DNA of 64,000 bases. Origin: Microbacterium sp. MYb62 (lineage in GTDB: Bacteria; Actinomycetota; Actinomycetes; Actinomycetales; Microbacteriaceae). The translations under genes and the position numbers were made by a program. Below, in pieces: positions 7,774 to 17,519 of this stretch; within the stretch, counting starts at the first letter, position 1, and every line of letters begins with the position of its first letter. The notes beneath the pieces are model-generated. The model searched no databases, was not told the DNA's origin, and worked only from the letters and a program-made list of their open reading frames with translations. Location of the stretch: the NCBI RefSeq assembly GCF_002979475.1, contig NZ_PCOY01000008.1:1-64000 (forward strand), read 5' to 3'.

Positions 7774-10100
7774 GCGCTGAGCTCCGTGACCGTCGGACCG
7801 AAGTACGAGGGGAGCGTGGCCTGCGAGCGCTCGCGCAGCTCGGCGGCCGACACGGTGAAGACGCCCTGCACCTCGAGCTTCGCGCCCTCACTGTCCGTCA
7901 CGCCGATGCGCATCACCGGGTAGTCGCGTCCCTCGCAGAGGCCGCGGAATTTCACATCGTCTTCGCGGGGCACGGTCACCAGCACGCGGCCGGTCGACTC
8001 GGAGAACAGGGCGGATGCGGCATCCACTCCGTCGCGTTCGATGATCTCGTTGAGCCAGACGCGGGCGCCGACGCCGAAGCGCATGACGCCCTCGGCGAGA
8101 GCCTGGGCGAGACCGCCCTCGGAGAGGTCGTGGGCTGAGGAGATCAGCCACTCGTCGCGGGCGGCGGAGAGGAGGCCCGCGAGGCGCTTCTCGCCCGCGA
8201 GGTCGACCTTCGGGGGCAGACCGCCGAGGTGCTGGTGCACGACGTCGGCCCAGGCCGAGCCCGACAGCTCGGTCGAGGTGGTGCCGAGCAGGTAGATGTT
8301 CTGGCCCTCGTCCTGCCATCCGGAGGGGATACGACGTGAGACGTCGTCGATGATGCCGAGCACGCCGACGAGCGGGGTCGGGTGGATCGGCACGTCGCCG
8401 GTCTGGTTGTAGAACGAGACGTTGCCGCCGGTGACCGGGGTGCCGAGCTCGTAGCATCCGTCGGCCAGGCCATCGACCGTCTGACCGAACTGCCACATGA
8501 CCTCGGGGTTCTCGGGGGAGCCGAAGTTGAGGCAGTCGGTGATGGCGGTCGGCACGGCACCGGTGACGGCGACGTTGCGGTATGCCTCGGCCAGGGCCAG
8601 CTGCGCGCCCGCGTACGGGTCGAGCTGGCAGTAGCGGCCGTTGGCGTCGGTCGAGACCGCGAAGCCGAGACCGGATTCCTCATCGACGCGGATCATGCCG
8701 GCGTCGTCGGGGAAGCTCAGGGCGGTGTTGCCGAGCACGTAGTAGTCGTACTGGTTGGTGATCCAACTCGTGTCGGCCAGGTTCGGCGAGGCGACGAGAT
8801 TCAGGAACTGCTCGCGCAGCGTCTCCGGGTCGTTCGAGCGGGGAAGGTTCTCGGCAGCATCGGCCTGCAGGGCGTCGATCCACGTCGGGTACGCGACCGG
8901 ACGGTCGTAGACGGGGCCGTCGACCGCGACGGTGGAGGGGTCGACGTCGACGATGCGCTCGCCCTGCCAGTCGATGATGAGGCGTCCGTCGCCGGTGACC
9001 TCGCCGAGCACGGAGGTCTCGACCTCCCACTTGTCCACGACCGCGAGGAACGCGTCGAGCCTCTCGGGCGCGACGATCGCCATCATGCGCTCCTGCGACT
9101 CCGACATGAGGATCTCCTCGGCCGTGAGCGTGGGGTCGCGCAGCAGCACGTTGTCGAGTGAGACCTTCATGCCGCTGTTGCCGTTGGCCGCGAGTTCGCT
9201 GGTCGCGCACGAGATGCCGGCGGCGCCGAGGTCTTGGATGGCCTCGACGAGCTCGCCGCGGTACAGCTCGAGGCAGCACTCGATGAGCACCTTCTCGGCG
9301 AACGGGTCGCCCACCTGCACCGCGGGACGCTTGGTCGGTCCGGTCGAGTCGAAGGAGTCCGAGGCCAGGATGCTCGCGCCGCCGATGCCGTCGCCACCCG
9401 TGCGGGCACCGAACAGGACGACCTTGTTGCCGACGCCGGTCGCATTGGCGAGCTTGAGGTCTTCGTGACGCAGTACGCCCACCGCGAGGGCGTTCACGAG
9501 GGGGTTGGCCTGGTAGACGGAGTCGAAGACCGTCTCGCCGCCGATGTTGGGCAGGCCGAGGCAGTTGCCGTAGAAGCTGATGCCGCTCGTCACGCCGTGC
9601 ACGACCCGGGCGGTGTCGGGGTGGTCGATCGCGCCGAAGCGCAGGGCGTCCATGACCGCGACCGGGCGCGCGCCCATCGAGATGATGTCGCGGACGATGC
9701 CGCCGACACCGGTCGCCGCACCCTGGAAGGGCTCGATGAACGACGGGTGGTTGTGCGATTCGGCCTTGAAGGTGACGGCCCAGCCCTCGCCGACGTCGAC
9801 GACGCCCGCGTTCTGGCCCATGCCCACCATGAGGCGTTCCTTCATCTCGTCGGAGACCTTCTGGCCGAAGCGGCGCAGGTAGTTCTTCGACGACTTGTAC
9901 GAGCAGTGCTCCGACCACATGACGGAGTACATCGCCAGCTCGCCCGAAGTGGGGCGGCGGCCGAGGATCTCCTTGATGCGCTCGTACTCGTCGGGCTTGA
10001 GTCCGAGGGCCGCGTACGGCTGCTCCTTCTCGGGCGTCGCGATCGCGTTCTCGACGGAGTCGGGGACGTGCTGGGGGGAAGGTGCAGGGGCGGTGGTCAC
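7770..10100 (-). CDS. purL: Phosphoribosylformylglycinamidine synthase subunit PurL
   Basis: 776-aa small-type PurL, the ATP-dependent synthase subunit that makes FGAM from FGAR and ammonia in purine synthesis, normally with PurS and PurQ (not in this window). Typical segments are visible: [21 protein letters not shown] near the N-terminus, [23 protein letters not shown], and [13 protein letters not shown] in the second half. No glutaminase domain follows, matching the PurL/PurQ/PurS arrangement. I set the start at GTG 10100 because GGAG lies 5 nt before it; GTG at 10106 would merge with that site. Confidence 0.95.
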   Translation of the reverse strand: MTTAPAPSPQHVPDSVENAIATPEKEQPYAALGLKPDEYERIKEILGRRPTSGELAMYSVMWSEHCSYKSSKNYLRRFGQKVSDEMKERLMVGMGQNAGVVDVGEGWAVTFKAESHNHPSFIEPFQGAATGVGGIVRDIISMGARPVAVMDALRFGAIDHPDTARVVHGVTSGISFYGNCLGLPNIGGETVFDSVYQANPLVNALAVGVLRHEDLKLANATGVGNKVVLFGARTGGDGIGGASILASDSFDSTGPTKRPAVQVGDPFAEKVLIECCLELYRGELVEAIQDLGAAGISCATSELAANGNSGMKVSLDNVLLRDPTLTAEEILMSESQERMMAIVAPERLDAFLAVVDKWEVETSVLGEVTGDGRLIIDWQGERIVDVDPSTVAVDGPVYDRPVAYPTWIDALQADAAENLPRSNDPETLREQFLNLVASPNLADTSWITNQYDYYVLGNTALSFPDDAGMIRVDEESGLGFAVSTDANGRYCQLDPYAGAQLALAEAYRNVAVTGAVPTAITDCLNFGSPENPEVMWQFGQTVDGLADGCYELGTPVTGGNVSFYNQTGDVPIHPTPLVGVLGIIDDVSRRIPSGWQDEGQNIYLLGTTSTELSGSAWADVVHQHLGGLPPKVDLAGEKRLAGLLSAARDEWLISSAHDLSEGGLAQALAEGVMRFGVGARVWLNEIIERDGVDAASALFSESTGRVLVTVPREDDVKFRGLCEGRDYPVMRIGVTDSEGAKLEVQGVFTVSAAELRERSQATLPSYFGPTVTELSA

Positions 10101-10179
10101 GCGCACTCCAAAGGAAGGGGCCGGCGGGGCATGCTCAGTCTACCGGCGCAGGTGAGGCGGCTCTCCCGTGGGTGCGGAG

Positions 10180-10641
10180 TCAGATCTGGTCGGCACGGAT
10201 TTCGTCGAGGACCTTCGCGGACGTCTCGGTGTCCTGCTGTGGGAGGTGTGACAGAGCGCCCTTCTTCGTAGGAAGGGTGACTCTTCCGGTGCGCACGAGT
10301 CGCGACCACGCCGCGTCACGATCACCCGAGGCGAGGGCGGCGGCGATATCTCTCCGGGTATGAAGCACACGATGCACGCGCACGGAATCCGGGTCGTCGG
10401 TGTAGATGACGATGTACGGGAACCGCAGCAGAGTGAAGGCGCGGATGTCGGGAATCTCGGTCACCAGCTCGAAGCGGGCCGATCCGAGCGAGGGGTATGC
10501 GGTAAGTCGACCCATCGCATGCTGGAGGTCGTCGATGAACTCGAGCGCGACCTCCGACCCTGCGTCACCGAGATAGCGGGTGACCGCGCCGGCGATGTCC
10601 TCGTCGGCCCGCCGAGTCGTGACGAGACGCTGCGGGGTCAC
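10180..10641 (-). CDS. parE: RelE/ParE-family toxin with C-terminal extension
   Basis: 153-aa toxin of a type II toxin-antitoxin pair. Residues 1-100 carry the ParE fold pattern: ADEDIAGAVTRYLGDAGSEVALEFIDDL, then PSLGSARFE, IRAFTLLRFPYIVIYTDDPDSVRVHRVLHTRRDI. Relatives stop there at about 95-105 aa. Here about 48 further residues follow (AAWSRLVRTGRVTLPTK ... SAKVLDEIRADQI), which look like the C-terminal half of a Phd/YefM-type antitoxin. The GTG start overlaps the antitoxin stop (GTGA). ParE-type targets are gyrase, RelE-type the ribosome; which applies here cannot be told. Confidence 0.8.
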   Translation of the reverse strand: MTPQRLVTTRRADEDIAGAVTRYLGDAGSEVALEFIDDLQHAMGRLTAYPSLGSARFELVTEIPDIRAFTLLRFPYIVIYTDDPDSVRVHRVLHTRRDIAAALASGDRDAAWSRLVRTGRVTLPTKKGALSHLPQQDTETSAKVLDEIRADQI

Positions 10642-10880
10642 GCGTCGGGCGCGTCGGCGTGGGCGCGGTCTCGAAGGCGATCGAAGTATGCCTGGTCCAC
10701 CACAGAACCTGGCCCAGACGTCATCCCGTCGATGACGAGCGACCGCAACTGTTCGCGAGACTGCTCGTGGCGAATCAGCTCACGCACGAACTCGCTGCTG
10801 TTGCTGTAGCCGCGCTCGGTCACCTGGGCTTCGACGAAGTCCTTCAGCGCGTCCGGAAGAGAGATGTTCATCGTGGCCAT
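10638..10880 (-). CDS. parD: ParD/CopG-family ribbon-helix-helix antitoxin
   Basis: 80-aa antitoxin. The N-terminus MATMNISLPDALKDFVEAQV followed by GYSNSSEFVRELIRHEQ is the classic ParD ribbon-helix-helix pattern, binding DNA as a dimer; the C-terminal part would wrap the toxin. It is the first gene of the pair and overlaps the toxin by 4 bp. A near-perfect palindrome 20 bp upstream (10900-10914) is the probable autoregulatory operator. Confidence 0.88.
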   Translation of the reverse strand: MATMNISLPDALKDFVEAQVTERGYSNSSEFVRELIRHEQSREQLRSLVIDGMTSGPGSVVDQAYFDRLRDRAHADAPDA

Positions 10881-10899
10881 GCCCCCACGCTAATACCGA

Positions 10900-10914
10900 T
10901 GGCAAAGTTTGTCA
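10900..10914. promoter_or_regulatory. Probable ParD operator
   Basis: TGGCAAAGTTTGTCA is palindromic about its central G at all but one base pair. It lies 20 bp upstream of the antitoxin start, where RHH antitoxins usually bind to repress their own operon. Confidence 0.5.
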
Positions 10915-11003
10915 TAAGGACAGCAACCCTGATTCTCGCCACTGATGCCGCCCCGTCATGGCCTAGTTCCAGGAAATGGGGAAAGGTCGTGAAACTCGAC
11001 GAT

Positions 11004-11957
11004 TCAGGAGGACGAGTCGCACGCCGCGGCGAAGCGCTTCGCCAGGGCGGTCGCCGCCTTCCGCAGCGCCGGCGGTCCGACCACGGCGAAAGCCGCATCG
11101 AAGCGTGCGACCGAGGCGAGCACCCCTGTCCACGACCACGAGCCGACCGTGACCAGGCACGAGCCGTCGGCGAGCTCCTCCACCTCGCCATCGCCCACCC
11201 ACGGTGCGACCTCGCGGGCGGGCAGCGCGATCACGACCTCGCCCACGCACGGCCAGCGGTCTTCGGCCGCCGAGCCCTTCGCCCGAGCGGCCAGATACGT
11301 CGCGGCATCCGTGGCGGGAAGCGGACGCGACGTGAACGTCGGTCCGGTCGGGATGCGCGGCTGCATCCGATCCAGCCGGAACGTGCGCCAGTCGGCAGCC
11401 TCCAGGTCCCACGCGAGCAGGTACCAGCGTCCCTCGCGGGCGACCACCGCGTGCGGTTCGGTGCGACGGGCCGGGCGGTCGGGGTCGGAGCCGTAGTCGA
11501 AGCGCAGCACCTGGCGGTCGCGGACAGCTGCGCTCGCCGCCTCGAGCACCGCCGGATCGACGCGCACATCGGCGGCGGCGCCCGAGAACCGGATGCCGTC
11601 GACACGGTGCCGCAGTCGCGAGGGCATCACCTGCCGCACGGTGGCGAGCGCCCGCGCCGCACCTTCCTCGATGTCGATCCCGCTCGACGGAACGGTCTGC
11701 AGTGCCACGGCGATCGCGACGGCCTGGTCATCGTCGAACAGCAGCGGCGGCAACTCGGATCCGGCTTCGAGGCGGTAACCGCCGTAAGGGCCCTTGACCG
11801 CCTCGATCCGGTAGCCCAGCTCCCGCAGCCGATCGACGTCGCGGCGCACCGTGCGCGGGCTGACCTCCAGCCGCTCGGCGAGCACATGGCCCGGCCACTC
11901 GCGCGGTGTCTGCAGCAGCGACAGCAGCGCGAGCATCCGGGACGAACTTCCGATCAT
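11004..11957 (-). CDS. WYL-domain transcriptional regulator (YafY type)
   Basis: 317-aa regulator. N-terminal HTH_11 winged helix: RMLALLSLLQTPREWPGHVLAERLEVSPRTVRRDVDRL, followed by GYRIEAVKGPYGGYRLEAG; the middle WYL domain reads PHAVVAREGRWYLLAWDLEAADWRTFRLDRM, with the C-terminal WCX part after it. ATG at 11957 gives the usual MIGSSSRMLALL start. Divergent from a PhnB-like VOC gene across 108 bp that holds an inverted repeat, so it probably controls that gene and itself, perhaps in answer to a nucleotide or small metabolite bound by the WYL domain. Confidence 0.88.
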   Translation of the reverse strand: MIGSSSRMLALLSLLQTPREWPGHVLAERLEVSPRTVRRDVDRLRELGYRIEAVKGPYGGYRLEAGSELPPLLFDDDQAVAIAVALQTVPSSGIDIEEGAARALATVRQVMPSRLRHRVDGIRFSGAAADVRVDPAVLEAASAAVRDRQVLRFDYGSDPDRPARRTEPHAVVAREGRWYLLAWDLEAADWRTFRLDRMQPRIPTGPTFTSRPLPATDAATYLAARAKGSAAEDRWPCVGEVVIALPAREVAPWVGDGEVEELADGSCLVTVGSWSWTGVLASVARFDAAFAVVGPPALRKAATALAKRFAAACDSSS

Positions 11958-11976
11958 GTGATGCAGTCTGCCCGTA

Positions 11977-12001
11977 GTAGCGGACAGAAACCGACCGCTA
12001 C
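11977..12001. promoter_or_regulatory. Inverted repeat between WYL regulator and VOC gene
   Basis: GTAGCGG (11977-11983) and CCGCTAC (11995-12001) form a perfect 7-bp inverted repeat with an 11-nt spacer in the divergent promoter region. It is the best operator candidate for the WYL regulator. Confidence 0.45.
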
Positions 12002-12065
12002 CCCTGTGATCGTCGTCATCGAAGCGGTTCCGACTGGCGGATCGCAGCGAAGAAGGAGACACCAC

Positions 12066-12524
12066 ATGACCATCACCACCACGACCCACCTGAACTTCCG
12101 CGGCACGGCTCGGCAGGCGCTCGAGTTCTACCGTTCCGTGTTCGGCGGCGAGATCACTGCCGCGACCTACGGGCAGTTCGGCATGCCCGAAGGGGTGCCC
12201 GGCTTCGACAGGATCGTGTTCGGGCAGCTCGAGTCGGCCGACGGCATCCGCCTGATGGCCTACGACATCCCGGGCACGGACGACGCTGACCCGGCGGCGA
12301 CGGCGGGGACCACGCACCGCGAGAACGGGGCGACCATCACCGATCGCACGTTCTTCCAGTCATTGCGCGCCGACTCGTTCGACGAGATCCAGCGCTACTG
12401 GGACGGCCTGGCCGAGGGCGCGACGGTCATCGAACCGCTGGCGGCCTCGGCATGGTCGGCGGGCTTCGGCATGCTCACCGACCGCTTCGGCGTGACCTGG
12501 GTGCTCGACGTGCAGGCCGGCTGA
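12066..12524 (+). CDS. PhnB-like VOC-family protein
   Basis: 152-aa protein with the PhnB/3-demethylubiquinone-type VOC pattern: THLNFRGTARQALEFYRSVFGGEITAATYGQFG near the start and FGMLTDRFGVTWVLDVQ at the end. Start is supported by GAAGGAG 8 nt upstream of ATG. Such proteins are common beside WYL regulators in actinobacteria; catalytic role is unproven. It is followed convergently by the SGNH gene. Confidence 0.8.
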   Translation: MTITTTTHLNFRGTARQALEFYRSVFGGEITAATYGQFGMPEGVPGFDRIVFGQLESADGIRLMAYDIPGTDDADPAATAGTTHRENGATITDRTFFQSLRADSFDEIQRYWDGLAEGATVIEPLAASAWSAGFGMLTDRFGVTWVLDVQAG

Positions 12525-12558
12525 CCGTCGGCGGCCTCCACACCGCGACGGCCGCGCA

Positions 12559-13311
12559 TCACGCGGGTGGCCACTGCGGATGCCGTGCCACGGCCACCCG
12601 CGCCGCCAGATCCGTGAGCACGCGAGACCCGGAACCGGCGGCCACGGACCCACCGGCACCGCCGAACCCGACCGCCTCGGCCCACCCGAGCGCGAGCAGG
12701 GCATGCCCCGCGGCGCTCGGGTGGAACGCGTCGTCGAGCAGCCCCCACGGCGTGCCCTCGTTGCCCGGGCCGGTCCCCGCCGGGAACTCCGCGAACGCGG
12801 CGTAGTGGTCCACGACCACCACCCCGTCCCGCGCGGCCGCATCCCGGATCGCCTGCGCGAACTCGCCGATGCGTGCCCGGTCGGGGGCGTGCAGCAGGTC
12901 GACGGTCGGCGGCGTCTGCAGCACGGGCACCGCCCCGAGCTCCCGCACCCGCCGCACGAACTCCGTGATCGACTCCGCGAACGCCGACACCTCGATCACC
13001 GGGTCGAGCCACTCGGTGGTGCAGTCGTTCGTGCCGATCATGAGCGTCACCACGTCGGGCCGCCAGCGCGTGACGCGACGGTCGAAGTCGCCCAGGATCA
13101 GGTCGGCCCGCCACCCCGTGATCGCCGTGTTGATCACGGCATCCTGCACCCGGCCGGCATCGCCGCGGATCAGCTCGTGCAGGTGGTCGACGGAGTTGCG
13201 AGCCCCGCGCGTGTGGATCAGCCCGTGCGTGATCGAGTCGCCTGTGAACACCCAGGTGACCGGCGCCCCGGAGGCGAGGAGCCCCCGGAGCGCCGCGCGG
13301 TCGTCGGTCAA
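12559..13311 (-). CDS. SGNH/GDSL-type hydrolase
   Basis: 250-aa esterase/lipase-fold protein. Block I is FTGDSITHG with the nucleophile Ser in GDSI, block II/III corresponds to INTAITGWRADLILGDFD and MIGTNDCT (the Asn), and block V is DDAFHPSAAGHALLA with the catalytic Asp and His. No signal peptide is visible. I chose TTG at 13311, which overlaps the previous stop by 3 bp, since nothing better lies before block I. As last gene of the carbohydrate operon it may remove acetyl or other ester groups from imported sugar; that is inference. Confidence 0.8.
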   Translation of the reverse strand: MTDDRAALRGLLASGAPVTWVFTGDSITHGLIHTRGARNSVDHLHELIRGDAGRVQDAVINTAITGWRADLILGDFDRRVTRWRPDVVTLMIGTNDCTTEWLDPVIEVSAFAESITEFVRRVRELGAVPVLQTPPTVDLLHAPDRARIGEFAQAIRDAAARDGVVVVDHYAAFAEFPAGTGPGNEGTPWGLLDDAFHPSAAGHALLALGWAEAVGFGGAGGSVAAGSGSRVLTDLAARVAVARHPQWPPA

Positions 13312-14483
13312 CGGCTCACCTGCAGCTGCACGTCGATGAACCGCGGCCGGTAGATCGAGGCGTCGTCGTACACGTCGCCGACATTGTCGAAGGTGTTCAC
13401 GTTGTACGACACGAGGATGCGGTTGCCCTGCCGCAGATTCGGATGCTCGTGCGCGTTGTAGGTGAACACGTCGGGGTCGCCGTAACTGCCGAGCGCCCCC
13501 GTCTCGGGTGTGCGGTACAGCTCGACCGGATCGGTGAACGGTCCGGTGGGAGAGCAGGACATGCGCGCGACGATGCGGGTGCTGAACAGCTCGGACGTGT
13601 CCTGCGTCACCAGCAGGTAGCCGTCGCGGAAGGGGGCGACACTGAACTCGTTGGCCACGGACGGCACCACGGGCACGGCATCCGTCTCGGCCCCCGACCA
13701 GGTCGTGCCGTTCCAATACGTCCACGTGCCCTTCAACCCGTCTTCGCCCTGCACCTTCGCGACGTACGCCGAGCGCACTCCGCCGGGGTCGGCGATGCCG
13801 TAGATGTAGGTCGTGCCGCGTTCTTCGAGCGTCCAGGATCCCCAGTTGATGCCGGTCGCGGAAGGAAGATCCACGATGCCGTCGAGCTGCAGCGTCTGGC
13901 CGTCGAGCGTGGCGAGGCGGTTCGCCGTCCACGCGAAGTCCCACTGGCCGGTGCCGGTGCGCGCGAACTGCAGCAGCGGTACCTGCACGGTGCCGTCGCG
14001 GCCGGGTGTCGGGTCGCCGATCCAGTACCACTTGCCGTCGGGCTCGGGCGGGATGATGCCGGCCGGGTCATCCGGGGTGCCGCCCGTGATGGTCGAGAGC
14101 CCTCCGCGGCGGTCCTGCACCACGACGGAGTTGTTCACGAACGGGGAGTCGGAAGGACGGGAGCCGTCGGGGTTCACGGTGCCGAGGAAAGTGTCCGAGA
14201 AGAACCAGCCGGTCTTCCCCTTGCCGAGCGGCAGCGAGTAGGTGCTGTCACCGCCGGTCCACGCGCCGCCCGTGTTCCCGTAGGTCGTGAACGTGTCGGT
14301 CAGTCCCTGGTTCACGCTCGATGTCGCCGTGAGCGTCTTGTCTACCAGCGAGCACTGACCGGGGCCATGTCCGTTGCCGTGCCCGCCTCCGGCGGGAACG
14401 GCCGCGCTCGCCGGGGCGGCGAACAGGGCTCCCGCGCAGAGGGATGCGGCGGCGAGCCCCGCCGCGATCATGCGTCTTCTCAT
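13308..14483 (-). CDS. Secreted beta-propeller-like protein (DUF4185/DUF5005-like)
   Basis: 391-aa exported protein. A Sec signal peptide is clear (MRRRMIAAGLAAASLCAGALFAAPASA, cleavage after ASA). The mature part has repeated blade-like segments such as WYWIGDPTPGRDGTVQVPLLQF, GINWGSWTLEERGTTYIYGIAD and FSVAPFRDGYLLVTQD, recalling five-bladed propeller glycosidase-like folds. ATG at 14483 is preceded by GAAGGAG 8 nt upstream, better than GTG at 14492. The gene sits in the LacI-controlled sugar locus, so it may bind or cleave extracellular glycan. The family name is recalled from pattern, not confirmed. Confidence 0.6.
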   Translation of the reverse strand: MRRRMIAAGLAAASLCAGALFAAPASAAVPAGGGHGNGHGPGQCSLVDKTLTATSSVNQGLTDTFTTYGNTGGAWTGGDSTYSLPLGKGKTGWFFSDTFLGTVNPDGSRPSDSPFVNNSVVVQDRRGGLSTITGGTPDDPAGIIPPEPDGKWYWIGDPTPGRDGTVQVPLLQFARTGTGQWDFAWTANRLATLDGQTLQLDGIVDLPSATGINWGSWTLEERGTTYIYGIADPGGVRSAYVAKVQGEDGLKGTWTYWNGTTWSGAETDAVPVVPSVANEFSVAPFRDGYLLVTQDTSELFSTRIVARMSCSPTGPFTDPVELYRTPETGALGSYGDPDVFTYNAHEHPNLRQGNRILVSYNVNTFDNVGDVYDDASIYRPRFIDVQLQVSR

Positions 14484-14556
14484 CTCGATCACTCCTTCGT
14501 GTTCGTGTGGGGTACAGCGTGGTCCTGCGGTTCGTGCAGTGGTCCGGCGGTCGTGT

Positions 14557-16677
14557 TCAGCGCCCGGGAGTCTCGGAGATCCCTCCCGACGCGTCGATGT
14601 CGTAGGTCCGATCGCCGACGCGCAGCCCGTGCAGCACGGCGTGCGGGTCGAGCGCGGCGACGCATCCGGCCGCGCGCACCGTTCCGTCCGTCGCGACCGA
14701 GACGCCGAACAGGGCCTCGATCACGAGCTCGATCCAGGCGCCCGACGACGAGCACGACCAGTCGATGATGTACGGCAGCTGCGGCGGGGCCTTGCGGGCG
14801 CCGCCGTTGATGCCGGGCACGGCCTCCTCGACGAAGTGCGCCTGCCCCATCGGGCCCTGGTTCGCCGTGCGTGACAGCCCCTCGATCCACGACGTGAGCA
14901 CCTCGGGCGCCCCGAGCGCGGCGAGGGCGCGTCCGGCGTCGGCGGGCCAGGCGGGGTAGGCGCCGTTCCACTGGTGGTCGGGTCGAGGGCTGTAGCTGGC
15001 GTCGGGGTCCCAGGGCGAGAGCGCCCGCATCCAGTTCTCGGTCTGCAGCTCGCGCTGGAAGAACGAGACCATGTCGTCGCGGATGCCGGGGGCGAGGTCT
15101 TCGGCGATCGTGGTGCCGACGACGCTGAAGTCGTAGCAGTGCCGCACCGGCAGCACGGTGCCGTCGGGCTGTCCTGCCGCGAAGATCCCCTGCCCGGGGA
15201 GGTAGCGCTCGATCACGGCGGGGAGCAGTGCGTCGGCCTCGGCACGCAGTTCCGCTCCGGCAGCGGAGTCGCCCTGCAACTCGGCGAGTGCGGCGGCCGT
15301 CCGCATGCTCCAGACGTTCGCGGCGTTGAGGCTCGCGACCTCGTGCGTGTACGAGCTGACGCATTCGAGCAGGTTGTCGATCTCCCCGTAGTCGGCGAGG
15401 GGAGTGTCTCGGCGCAGCGTCTTCCAGGCCGTCGCCCACTGCCGCACCGACTCGGCGATCGTGTGGTCGCCGACGATCTCGTCGAGGAAGGCGGTGTCGC
15501 CGGTGAAACGCACGTAGTCGTGCACGAGCCTGGTCATGGCGTAGTCGTTCACCGAGTACCAGCGCCCGACCGGGCCTCCGGTGAGCGAGGAGGTGCCGAA
15601 GTGCGAGTGGATGTCGAGCGAGATCCAGTGCCGCACCTGGTTCCGCATCTCGGCGGGGTCGAGCAGCGCGTGACTGACCGAGCTGAGGCTGTAGTCCCAG
15701 ATGAACGTGGTGGTGCCCCAGTAGTTGGGCATGAGGGTGTCGTAGGAGCGGCCGAGCACGTTGCCGGCGAAATCGCGGCGGAACCAGATCACGCCCAGCG
15801 CCGCCCACCAGTACAGGCGGCGCAGCGGCGCGGATGCCGTCTCCAGCACCGGCAGCGCCCCGGAGAACTCGCCGTCGTCGGGGTCGAAGGCGCCCCGCAG
15901 CTGGTTGTTCCAGAACTCCTCGGCCGCGGCGACGGCGCCTGAGACGTCGGCGGTCACGGCCGCATACGTGCGCGCCGCGTCGTCCCGAGAGGTCCCGACC
16001 GCCTGCACGTACGCGGTGCGCGCGACGGCCCCGGCCGGCACCGCGAGCACCACAGCCAGCTCGCCGCCGCGTCCGTTGCCGCCGATGCCCGTGTCGAACG
16101 CGTCCGGCAGCTCGGCCACGCCGCTCAGTGCCGCCGAGCCTCCGATGATCCCCTGCATGCTCCACGCCGCGGCATCCGCCGAGGAGAACAGCAGGCGCTC
16201 GCCGTCCACGGTCGCGGTGTCGCGTTCCGACGGCGATTCGGCGTCGAGCCAGGCGTCGGCCGAGCGCGTCACCCGCGCGGCCGCCGAGAGCCCGATCCGC
16301 ACCTCCCGGTCCGTTTCCCCGGTGTTGCGCACGGCGATGTCGATCGCCACCGCGGTCTTCCCCGGCACGCACACCGTCGTGGTCTCGATCTCGAGCTCAC
16401 CCACGGTCGCCCGCCGCACCACCCGGTCCGCCCGCCACTCGTGGGTGACGGGCACGCCGTACGACGCGAACAGCCGTCCGTCGACGAACAGCACCCCGGT
16501 CTGGGTGAGCCCCTGCGACACGGGTGGGAACTGCACGGCACTCACCGCGGTCAGGTCGTGGTCGACGCGCACGGTGCCGAGCATGTTGGTGAGGCCGGTG
16601 GGCGCGATCATGTCGTCGTAGTGATGGGTCACCGCATCGGCGGCGAGGTCATCGACGGTGGGGATGAGGGGCTGCAT
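14557..16677 (-). CDS. Glycoside hydrolase, (alpha/alpha)6-barrel type
   Basis: 706-aa protein with no signal peptide, so it probably acts on sugars after import. An N-terminal beta-sandwich-like part (to about residue 260) precedes a helical-barrel part with RLYWWAALGVIWFRRDFAG, YWGTTTFIWDYSLSS, YSVNDYAMTRLVHDYVRFTGD and HQWNGAYPAWPADAGRAL; the acidic residues in these stretches are the likely catalytic ones. This is the pattern of six-hairpin glycosidases (MGH1/GH63-like and related families); I cannot assign the GH family. It lies directly after the permease genes in the sugar operon. Confidence 0.7.
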   Translation of the reverse strand: MQPLIPTVDDLAADAVTHHYDDMIAPTGLTNMLGTVRVDHDLTAVSAVQFPPVSQGLTQTGVLFVDGRLFASYGVPVTHEWRADRVVRRATVGELEIETTTVCVPGKTAVAIDIAVRNTGETDREVRIGLSAAARVTRSADAWLDAESPSERDTATVDGERLLFSSADAAAWSMQGIIGGSAALSGVAELPDAFDTGIGGNGRGGELAVVLAVPAGAVARTAYVQAVGTSRDDAARTYAAVTADVSGAVAAAEEFWNNQLRGAFDPDDGEFSGALPVLETASAPLRRLYWWAALGVIWFRRDFAGNVLGRSYDTLMPNYWGTTTFIWDYSLSSVSHALLDPAEMRNQVRHWISLDIHSHFGTSSLTGGPVGRWYSVNDYAMTRLVHDYVRFTGDTAFLDEIVGDHTIAESVRQWATAWKTLRRDTPLADYGEIDNLLECVSSYTHEVASLNAANVWSMRTAAALAELQGDSAAGAELRAEADALLPAVIERYLPGQGIFAAGQPDGTVLPVRHCYDFSVVGTTIAEDLAPGIRDDMVSFFQRELQTENWMRALSPWDPDASYSPRPDHQWNGAYPAWPADAGRALAALGAPEVLTSWIEGLSRTANQGPMGQAHFVEEAVPGINGGARKAPPQLPYIIDWSCSSSGAWIELVIEALFGVSVATDGTVRAAGCVAALDPHAVLHGLRVGDRTYDIDASGGISETPGR

Positions 16678-16706
16678 GATGCCTTTCGAGGGGCGGGAGA
16701 GAGGGG

Positions 16707-17519
16707 TCAGTACTGTCCGAGCGCGAGGCCCTTGGCGAAGAACCGCTGGGTGCACAGGAACAGCACCACGGTGGGAAGCGAGACGAGCACGGCCGCGGCG
16801 AGCACGACCGACATCTGCGCGCCGCCATAGGTGCTCTGCATGCCGGACAGGGTCGTGATGATGGGGCGGATGTCGTCGGACTGGCTGAGCGTGAGGCCGA
16901 GCAGCAGGTCGTTCCACACGAACGTGGCCTGCAGGATGAAGATCGCGACCAGGGCACTCGACGCCATCGGCAGGTACAGGCGCACGAAGATGCGCCAGGT
17001 GGTGGCGCCGTCGAGCACCGCGGCCTCGAACACGTTGTGCGCGACGCCGGTGAAGAAGTTGCGCATCACGAACGCCGAGAACGGGATGGAGATCACCGTG
17101 TAGATGATCACCATGCCCACGCGGGTGTCGAAGAGTCCGATGCGCGAGTATGCGTCGAACAGCGGCAGCAGCACCATCTGCAGCGGGAACACCGTGCCGC
17201 CGAAGATCACGACGAACCACAGGAACCCGCGCTTGAGCCGCAGGGCCACGATCGCGAACCCGGCGGCGGCACCCACGAGTACAGCGATGGTCGGCGAGAC
17301 GATCGAGTAGATCAGGGTGCTCAGGATGCTGTCGCCGATGCCGGAGAGCGCGAACGCGTCGGCGAAGTTCTCGAACAGGTGGAAGTCGGTCGGGATCCAG
17401 GACTCCTTCGAGGTGAAGGTGAGCGGATCTTTCATCGCGTTCACGACGAGGAGGTACGCGGGCAGCAGCCACACGAGTCCGAGGATGATGAGGACGGCCG
17501 TTCTGATGACTTTCGACAT
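16707..17519 (-). CDS. Carbohydrate ABC transporter permease, MalG type
   Basis: 270-aa inner-membrane permease with about six helices, beginning VIRTAVLIILGLVWLLPAYLLVVNAMKDP, a typical MalG/UgpE N-terminus. The EAA loop that contacts the ATPase reads FEAAVLDGATTWRIFVRLYLPMA. It starts one base inside the stop of the partner permease (TGATG), so the two are translated in step. No ATPase gene is present in the locus; these importers often share a genome-wide MsiK-like ATPase. Confidence 0.9.
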   Translation of the reverse strand: MSKVIRTAVLIILGLVWLLPAYLLVVNAMKDPLTFTSKESWIPTDFHLFENFADAFALSGIGDSILSTLIYSIVSPTIAVLVGAAAGFAIVALRLKRGFLWFVVIFGGTVFPLQMVLLPLFDAYSRIGLFDTRVGMVIIYTVISIPFSAFVMRNFFTGVAHNVFEAAVLDGATTWRIFVRLYLPMASSALVAIFILQATFVWNDLLLGLTLSQSDDIRPIITTLSGMQSTYGGAQMSVVLAAAVLVSLPTVVLFLCTQRFFAKGLALGQY

